From Spirochaetales bacterium (lineage in GTDB: Bacteria > Spirochaetota > Spirochaetia > SZUA-6 > DRHE01), in the NCBI GenBank assembly GCA_016935715.1, contig JAFGQJ010000172.1, positions 1-19,408 on the forward strand: 19,408 nucleotides of DNA, given 5' to 3'. The translations under genes were made by a program, and so were the position numbers. A model generated the notes under the pieces. That model made no database searches and was not told the DNA's origin. It saw nothing but the letters and a program-made list of their open reading frames with translations. Of this stretch, positions 14,282 to 19,408 are shown piece by piece. Within the stretch, counting starts at the first letter, position 1. Each line of letters starts with the position of its first letter.

Positions 14282-15673
14282 ATGCAAATCGATCCGTTTT
14301 CCAGCATCGATGAGCTTGCCGGTTCGATAGCGGCAGGGGAAATTCTGCCCGCGGATCTGCTCACGATGTATCTGGAGAGGATCCGCAGGCACGATCCTTG
14401 TCTTCACGCCTTCACGACGGTTGCCGAGGCCGGAGCCCGGCTGCAGGTTGCCGAAAGCGATCGTCCCTCCGGGAAAGGCTCCTGCGGCCGAGCCCTCTTC
14501 GGAATCCCTATTCCCATAAAGGACTGCTACCATGTGGGCGGCATGAGGACGACCTTCAACTCTCCCATGTTCAGGGATTGGGTTCCCGCGGAGGACGATA
14601 TTTTCGTCGCCAAGCTGCGGGGGGCCGGGGCGATTCTTCTCGGCAAGCTGAATCTGAATCAATTCTTCAGCATTCCCAGCTCCGGGGATCTGTTTCCCCC
14701 GCCCCGCAATCCCTGGAACACCGACTGTGTCACCATCGGAACGAGCAGCGGAGCCGGCACTGCCGTGGCCGCGGGGCTGTGCGCCGCGGCCCTCGGGGGC
14801 GACGGCGGGGGATCGGTGCGACTGCCCGCGGGGCAATGCAACCTGGTGGGGCTCAAGCCGACCCATAACCTGATTCCCTATAAGAATCCAAGAAGAATTA
14901 CCGACATCGGCATCCTGGCCAGAACCGTGATGGACTGTGCCCATGTTCTCGGGGCGGTGGCTAGCTACGCCTCTCCCGACGAGCGTTTTCCCGACGCCGA
15001 AGTACCCCACTACGCCCGCTTAGCCGCAGGGGAAAGCGATCTCAGCCAGTTCAAGGTGGCCGTTCCCTGGGAATATATCAGGAGTATCCCCCTGGAACCC
15101 GAGGTGGAAGAATCGTTCCGGCAGGCCCTGGAGGTGCTGGCCAAGCTGGGCCTTCATGTCTACACGGTGGATTTTCCCGAGCTCGAGGCCTATCGGGCGG
15201 CCACCTTCATCATTCTTGCCGCAAATGGCTTTACGCAGCATGATCAGAACCTACACTCCCATTGGGAAGAGTATAGTGAAAACAGCCGGTTGAACGCAAC
15301 GCGGGGGGCCTTCGTCTCGGCCGCGGACTACATCAGAGCCCTTCATGTGGGGGATGCCGGCAGGGCGAGGATAGACGGGGTCCTCGAGCGCTTCAATCTC
15401 ATTGCCCTTCCGACCTCCCCGGTTGTCACGAGCGAGGCGGCACGCCAGAATCCGAAGCTGCACAGTGTGGGCGGCAATGCCGCCTATACCGCACCCTTCA
15501 ATGTCACCGGACATCCGGTCGTGAGTCTTCCTTGCGGGATGAGCTCCGTGGGCCTACCCATGGGCTTCCAGCTAGTAGCGCGACACTATGAGGAAGGATT
15601 TCTGCTCAATGTCAGCCAGGCCTACGAACAAGCGACTCCCTGGCACACTCAGCGCCCAAAAGATTTCGCATAG
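14282..15673 (+). CDS. amidase-signature (AS) family hydrolase
   Basis: This 463-residue cytosolic enzyme hydrolyses a linear amide bond. The Ser-cisSer-Lys triad is visible: K80 in FGIPIPIKDCYHVGG, the cis-serine in GTSSGAGTAVAAG (S155/S156), and the nucleophile S178 in GGDGGGSVRLPAG. The spacing from cis-Ser to nucleophile is one residue shorter than in FAAH or AtzF. The family ending (FNVTGHPVVSLPCGMSSVGL then PMGFQLVARHYEEGFLL) is intact. ATG at 14282 has AAAAGGAGA 7 nt upstream. It is the last gene of the operon and is preceded by the small AtzG/GatC-like gene, as AtzE is by AtzG. It is not GatA: no gatB or gatC is adjacent and the loops differ. No convincing terminator follows. Confidence 0.9.
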   Translation: MQIDPFSSIDELAGSIAAGEILPADLLTMYLERIRRHDPCLHAFTTVAEAGARLQVAESDRPSGKGSCGRALFGIPIPIKDCYHVGGMRTTFNSPMFRDWVPAEDDIFVAKLRGAGAILLGKLNLNQFFSIPSSGDLFPPPRNPWNTDCVTIGTSSGAGTAVAAGLCAAALGGDGGGSVRLPAGQCNLVGLKPTHNLIPYKNPRRITDIGILARTVMDCAHVLGAVASYASPDERFPDAEVPHYARLAAGESDLSQFKVAVPWEYIRSIPLEPEVEESFRQALEVLAKLGLHVYTVDFPELEAYRAATFIILAANGFTQHDQNLHSHWEEYSENSRLNATRGAFVSAADYIRALHVGDAGRARIDGVLERFNLIALPTSPVVTSEAARQNPKLHSVGGNAAYTAPFNVTGHPVVSLPCGMSSVGLPMGFQLVARHYEEGFLLNVSQAYEQATPWHTQRPKDFA

Positions 15674-15967
15674 TCCCCGCTCTCAATAACCGCAATAACC
15701 GGAATTCACTAAAACGAGCGACAGGTATGCTGCGCAAGTGCAGTAAGAAAGTTGTTCCTTACCTTCAACAAAAGCTGTTTCCCGGTCTTTGATTCAGGTT
15801 TGTGCCTGCATATGGACCACAACCCCGTAATCCCAGTCTTCATCAGGCCAGCGGTTTGCCAGCGCCTTCCTTCTGATGCCACCGGGATGCGCAGTCCTCG
15901 CGATGGATACCTTTGCCGTACAGCTTATAGATGCTTGAGGACGCCCAGTCCTGCCGGGCGCACCGGC
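15674..15967. other. intergenic stretch without a confident gene
   Basis: About 290 bases between the amidase stop and the terminator of the convergent LysM gene. No promoter or strong hairpin stands out. A minus-strand frame ending at 15794 reads GGIRRKALANRWPDEDWDYG and on to a stop; it looks protein-like but has no start codon before it enters the terminator. A plus frame from 15752 overlaps the terminator and LysM gene and is not protein-like. Confidence 0.5.
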
Positions 15968-15997
15968 AAAAAAGGCCGCCCGGACGTCCGGGCGGCC
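15968..15997 (-). terminator. intrinsic terminator of the LysM lipoprotein gene
   Basis: GGCCGCCCGGAC (15974-15985) and GTCCGGGCGGCC (15986-15997) form a perfect 24-nt palindrome, followed on the minus strand by six T (15973 to 15968). It lies 28 nt after the LysM gene stop. On the plus strand the T-run is missing, so it works in one direction only. Confidence 0.9.
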
Positions 15998-16025
15998 CCT
16001 GGTTCACGCTATCTCGTGAAAATCT

Positions 16026-17462
16026 CTACTTCGGCGGGATCACCAGCTTCCAACCCGGGTAGATCAGGTCGGGATGCTGGATCAGCTTGCGGTTGCGCCG
16101 CCAGATCTGCGGCCACTTGTAGGGATTGGCGTAGATGAAGTTGTACTCGGCGATCCGCCACAGACAGTCCCGGCGCTCGGGAATCAGCCGCACCACGTAT
16201 ATCGGGTAGTCCGGGTTCACCGCCTGGGCCTTGTACACCTGGATCAGCTTCCTTGATTCGTTGAAGTACTCTTCGGCCAGGCTGTAGTTGCCGTCGTTCC
16301 ACTCGATCACTCCCTGCTTCCACAGCTCCTTGGCCTGGGCGAGCAGGTTATCCTCCGCCACATCCCCCAGGACCGCGACCAGAGCTCCCTCCGGGATCAA
16401 CACCCGCTCCGCCGGCTGGCGGAAATCGGGGGGGCTCAACAGCGACTGATCCTCCTCTTCCACCGTTTCTTCGATGAACTCCTCCCCGGACCATTCTTCC
16501 GGCCTGATCAGCGTTCCCTCATCGGTGACCACGGTCAGATCGGAAGCATCTTCCAGCTCCCGCATCACGTCCAGCATGAGCGCCTCTGCCTTGCTCTTCT
16601 GCTGCGCCCCGGAGCTCTTGGCCAGCTGGATCAGGGCGAGAGCCTCTTCCCGGGCCTTTCCGAGCAGCTCTTCGCTCTCGAACAGCTCGTAGCTCTGATA
16701 GGCCTCGATTCCCTGCAGATACAGGCCATTGGCGCGCTGGAACTGCGCCGGGGCGCGCACGTGGGCATCGAGCTCTTCGGCTTCCTTGAGGTACTGGTTG
16801 ATGTCCCGCTTCAGGATCTCGATCCATCGCTGCCGTTCCCGCAGCCGCTCCAGGAGATTGGACATCCCGGCCAGGGTGGCGTAGGCCTGTTCCCGGGCTT
16901 CCACCAGTTTGCCTTCGTTGAACAGCCTCTCGGTCTCCGGCACCCCCGCAACCGCGGCTTCGTATTCGGAGGGCAGGAACTTGTCGGCGTGAATCGCCAA
17001 CAGCTCTTCGTCCAAACGCTCCGCCCGTTCGGCCAGCTCACGGGCCGCCCCGACTACCGAGTTGTCGAAGGCCCTGTTCGCCCTGTCGATCGAGCGGGCC
17101 AGATGCTGGCGAGCCGCGGCCGGATCGGATCTGCGGGCTGCGAGGGCGGAATTCAAGGCATCCTCCGCCTCTTTCAGCGTGGCGGGATCATAGTAGCCCG
17201 CATCAGCTTCCCGAGCCCGGGCGATGGCATTGCGCGCCTTTCGAATTTCCTCGTCGGTGACCGGAGCAACCACCACTTTCTCCTCGGGAGCCTCTTCCGG
17301 CTCCTCCACCACCTGCGGAGCTTCCTCAGGTTTTTCCTCGGGCTTTTCCTCCGGGATCTCCTGCACTACCGGTTCCTCGGGCTCCTCTGGTGTTGACTTG
17401 CAGTTCACCAGAAAACCGGCCACTCCAAGGATCAGCACCAAGACCAACAATTTCTTTGTCAT
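16026..17462 (-). CDS. LysM-domain lipoprotein with helical repeat region
   Basis: This 478-residue exported envelope protein starts with a signal peptide ending in a lipobox (GFLVNC, lipid-modified C21). A P/E/V-rich acidic linker (25-67) is followed by a long charged alpha-helical region (70-310) with TPR-like stretches (DEEIRKARNAIARAREADAG; AAARQHLARSIDRANRAF), an acidic segment near 320-350, another TPR-like helix pair (AKELWKQGVIEWNDGNYSLAE), and a C-terminal LysM domain (about 418-477, YVVRLIPERRDCLWRIAEYN to PGWKLVIPPK) that binds peptidoglycan. Such proteins are common in spirochaetes and probably tether the envelope to the cell wall. ATG at 17462 has AGGGGG 6 nt upstream. It is a single-gene unit with its own promoter and terminator, divergent from the radical SAM gene. 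Confidence 0.88.
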   Translation of the reverse strand: MTKKLLVLVLILGVAGFLVNCKSTPEEPEEPVVQEIPEEKPEEKPEEAPQVVEEPEEAPEEKVVVAPVTDEEIRKARNAIARAREADAGYYDPATLKEAEDALNSALAARRSDPAAARQHLARSIDRANRAFDNSVVGAARELAERAERLDEELLAIHADKFLPSEYEAAVAGVPETERLFNEGKLVEAREQAYATLAGMSNLLERLRERQRWIEILKRDINQYLKEAEELDAHVRAPAQFQRANGLYLQGIEAYQSYELFESEELLGKAREEALALIQLAKSSGAQQKSKAEALMLDVMRELEDASDLTVVTDEGTLIRPEEWSGEEFIEETVEEEDQSLLSPPDFRQPAERVLIPEGALVAVLGDVAEDNLLAQAKELWKQGVIEWNDGNYSLAEEYFNESRKLIQVYKAQAVNPDYPIYVVRLIPERRDCLWRIAEYNFIYANPYKWPQIWRRNRKLIQHPDLIYPGWKLVIPPK

Positions 17463-17504
17463 ATTGTCCCCCTAACGCGGAAGGCTTGCTCGTTGCTGTA
17501 AAAC

Positions 17505-17533
17505 AGTTTAACACTCCCCCTCCATGCCGTCAA
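17505..17533 (-). promoter_or_regulatory. sigma-70 type promoter of the LysM gene
   Basis: On the minus strand TTGACG (17533 to 17528) and TAAACT (17510 to 17505) are separated by 17 bp, 42 nt upstream of the ATG at 17462. Five of six and four of six consensus matches. Confidence 0.6.
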
Positions 17534-17590
17534 GCTGAAGTATTGTTCCGCAGGTGGTATTTCTTCGCTCATCGCCCCCCGGCAGGCGGG

Positions 17591-17619
17591 TGAACAATAC
17601 CGGCCGTTCCTGCTATGAT
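17591..17619 (+). promoter_or_regulatory. promoter directly abutting the radical SAM start codon
   Basis: TGAACA (17591-17596), 17-bp spacer, TATGAT (17614-17619). The -10 box ends 6 nt before the ATG at 17626, so transcription should begin at or within a base or two of it, giving a leaderless mRNA. No Shine-Dalgarno is present. Confidence 0.55.
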
Positions 17620-17625
17620 CGCTGC

Positions 17626-18912
17626 ATGAGCCGCGACGCCCCCTGCCTGCTGTTCGCCGATGAGAAGGGCAACATCCTCGAGTGTGCCGACCTGGAGATG
17701 GTCGGCTCCAGCGCGGGCCGCTACTCGCGTCTGCAGGAGGGGCAGTGGATGTCCCTGCCGCCGGGCAGCGAGCTGTTCCAGCTGCCCGGACGGCTGCCGG
17801 TGGGCTACGACCCTGCCTCGGCGAGCATGCGGGTGCTGGACCGCAATCCGTACGACCGCAGCCCCCACGTGCGGGCGGTGGCCGCTTTCCTCGCGCCGGC
17901 GCACACCCAGCTGCTGTCCGCCGCCTATCACCGGCTGCCGGAAGCCGCGATTCTGCCGCTGTTTGCCTACACCGCCGCGGGTTGGCACCGGGGCGGCTTC
18001 GTGGTCTCGGCGCTGCGCATCGACCCGGATCCGCGCCAGGACAGCAACCGCTTCGACCCGGTGCAGCTCGGAGTCAAGACCCGCCGGCAGATGAAAGCGC
18101 ACCGCGGCAACCGCCTGATTCAGCACCTGGGCAGGTGTGCCCTGGGCTACGGCTGTCCGGCGGCCAAGAACTACTTCCTGGAGCGCTGGGAGGCCCCCCT
18201 GCCCACCTCCCCGGCCTGCAATGCCAGCTGCCTGGGCTGCATCAGCCTGCAGGAGCAAAGCGGGATCTGCTCCACCCAGGACCGGATCCGTTTCGTACCC
18301 ACGGCCCGGGAGATTGCGGAGGTGGCGATCCCGCACCTCGAAAAGGCTCCGCGGGCAGTGGTCAGCTTCGGCCAGGGATGCGAAGGGGAACCACTGCTGC
18401 AGTCCGACACGATCGCCGAGTCGATCCGCCTGATGCGGCGGGCCACCGGCCGGGGATCGATCAACATGAATACCAACGCCAGCCTGCCCGATCGGGTGGG
18501 CAGCCTCCGGGAGTCGGGGCTGGACAGCATGCGGGTCAGCCTCAACTCCTGCCGCCGCTCCTACTACCAGAATTACTACAGGCCGAAGGGCTACAGCCTG
18601 GAAACGGTCAAAGCCTCGATCCGGGTCATGAAGAGCCTGGGCGGCTTCGTCAGCCTGAACTACTTCGTTCTTCCCGGATTTACCGACGAGCGGGCGGAGC
18701 TGGAAGCCCTGAGCGAGCTGGTGGCGGACACGGGGATCGATCTCATCCAGATGCGGAACCTGAACATCGACCCCGAATGGTATCTCGAGAAGATAGGCTT
18801 CGAACCCGAGGGAGAGAGCGTCGGCATCCTCCGCATGCTGCAGATCCTCGAGCAGCGGTTTCCCGACCTTCGCTTCGGCTACTTCAATCCCTGCCTGGAC
18901 CCCGGAGCTTGA
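17626..18912 (+). CDS. radical SAM protein of unknown function
   Basis: This 428-residue protein binds a [4Fe-4S] cluster and S-adenosylmethionine. The radical SAM motif CNASCLGC (C198, C202, C205) is canonical CxxxCxxC, followed by SFGQGCEGEPLL (the GGE-like strand), NMNTNASLPDRV and SLNSCRRSYYQNYY of the TIM barrel. It has an unusual 190-residue N-terminal part including CALGYGCPAAKNYF with C171 and C177, which could help an auxiliary site. ATG at 17626 was chosen over 17554 because a promoter lies between them. No partner peptide, cofactor gene or known pathway is adjacent, so no reaction is proposed. It is divergent from the LysM gene and convergent with the ankyrin gene (34 nt gap). Confidence 0.85.
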   Translation: MSRDAPCLLFADEKGNILECADLEMVGSSAGRYSRLQEGQWMSLPPGSELFQLPGRLPVGYDPASASMRVLDRNPYDRSPHVRAVAAFLAPAHTQLLSAAYHRLPEAAILPLFAYTAAGWHRGGFVVSALRIDPDPRQDSNRFDPVQLGVKTRRQMKAHRGNRLIQHLGRCALGYGCPAAKNYFLERWEAPLPTSPACNASCLGCISLQEQSGICSTQDRIRFVPTAREIAEVAIPHLEKAPRAVVSFGQGCEGEPLLQSDTIAESIRLMRRATGRGSINMNTNASLPDRVGSLRESGLDSMRVSLNSCRRSYYQNYYRPKGYSLETVKASIRVMKSLGGFVSLNYFVLPGFTDERAELEALSELVADTGIDLIQMRNLNIDPEWYLEKIGFEPEGESVGILRMLQILEQRFPDLRFGYFNPCLDPGA

Positions 18913-18946
18913 GCGCCTGCGGCGCCCGGTGGATTCCCCTGAACGG

Positions 18947-19405
18947 TCAGCGCGCCCCGGCCCGGATCAGTATTTCGATGATCGTGAGGTTGTACGGGGA
19001 GGTTCCCTGCCGCATCGCGTAGTGAAGCGGCGTCTTGTCCAGACCGTTGCGGGCATCGGCCCGCGCCCCGGCGGACAGCAGCGTCTCCACCGCCCGCCTG
19101 TCTTTCACAGCCAGATGCAGCGGGGTGTTTCCCATGGCGTTGGCGGCGTTCACATCCGCTCCGCCTGCCAGCAGCAGCTCGATCATGTCGGGATGATCGA
19201 GGGCCAGGTGCAGAGCGGTGTTGCCGAACTGATCCCTCTCATCCGGATCGGCACCCTGCTCGATCAGCAGGCCGGCTACGTCGATCAGACCGTTTTCCGC
19301 AGCCCAGTGCAGGGGCGGGCGAACCGGGACCACCTCCGCTGGCAGGAGCAGGGGCGCGAACAGGACGCAGAGAAACGCGGACAGTCCCAGGCAAAATCGA
19401 GCCAT
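18947..19405 (-). CDS. exported ankyrin-repeat protein
   Basis: This 152-residue protein has a signal peptide (hydrophobic FCLGLSAFLCVLFAPLLLPA, cleavage likely after PAE or LPA) and about four ankyrin repeats: PPLHWAAENGLIDVAGLLIE, GNTALHLALDHPDMIELLLA, GNTPLHLAVKDRRAVETLLS and KTPLHYAMRQGTSPYNLTII. These form a protein-binding surface in the periplasm or envelope. The start is taken as ATG at 19405; a TTG directly before it reaches the window edge, so a longer form cannot be excluded, although the signal peptide supports this start. The last repeat ends abruptly at RAGAR, which is usual for such proteins. Partner unknown. Confidence 0.85.
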   Translation of the reverse strand: MARFCLGLSAFLCVLFAPLLLPAEVVPVRPPLHWAAENGLIDVAGLLIEQGADPDERDQFGNTALHLALDHPDMIELLLAGGADVNAANAMGNTPLHLAVKDRRAVETLLSAGARADARNGLDKTPLHYAMRQGTSPYNLTIIEILIRAGAR

Positions 19406-19408
19406 CAA

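Noticed and set aside
18913..18930. Small hairpin GCGCC-TGC-GGCGC between the convergent radical SAM and ankyrin genes
   Set aside because: Five-bp stem with no T-run on either strand; not enough for a terminator call.
17682..19022. 446-codon plus frame overlapping the radical SAM gene
   Set aside because: Translation is G/A/P/R-rich with no domain; the other frame has the CxxxCxxC motif and barrel strands.
1..19408. CRISPR array, tRNA, rRNA, riboswitch or prophage genes
   Set aside because: No regularly spaced identical repeats with unique spacers, no RNA gene motifs and no phage genes were seen on either strand.

Overview
The window reads as a piece of a high-GC bacterial chromosome, most likely from a free-living spirochaete. 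The pointers are a P/E-rich lipoprotein with a C-terminal LysM domain, a sugar-type ABC binding protein whose signal peptide ends in a FASGQEE-like stretch, and a TrpR-type repressor outside any trp operon. This assignment comes from gene style only; no rRNA or tRNA is present.

Region 1 (1-3233, minus strand): a TrpR-family repressor cut by the window edge, and upstream of it a three-gene operon. The operon encodes an excisionase-type HTH fused to a PTS EIIA domain, a second EIIA fused to a PII-like domain, and a CPA2-type cation/proton antiporter lacking its own RCK domain. It looks like phosphorylation- and metabolite-gated ion transport. Both promoters on this side overlap phased repeats: three 18-bp direct repeats before trpR, and two 11-bp repeats 20 bp apart plus a perfect inverted repeat before the HTH-EIIA gene.

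Region 2 (3405-5337): a phosphomannomutase/phosphoglucomutase gene with a -10 box almost touching its ATG, followed by a decayed IS91-type transposase relic.

Region 3 (5338-15673, plus strand): a tightly packed catabolic operon of nine genes. It encodes a LacI-type regulator, an ABC substrate-binding protein, two permeases (no ATPase), a creatininase-family amidohydrolase, a CapA-like metallophosphatase without a signal peptide, a large FAD-dependent oxidoreductase with extra C-terminal beta domains, a 61-residue AtzG/GatC-like small protein, and an amidase-signature hydrolase. Together they suggest import of a sugar-like or cyclol-like molecule, its flavin-dependent oxidation, and hydrolysis of ring and linear amide bonds. 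The substrate cannot be named from sequence; this is the best candidate for an undescribed pathway.

Region 4 (15674-19408): a 350-base gap with an unexplained protein-like minus frame and a perfect intrinsic terminator, then the LysM lipoprotein (minus), a divergent radical SAM protein with another leaderless-type start (plus), and a convergent exported ankyrin-repeat protein (minus).
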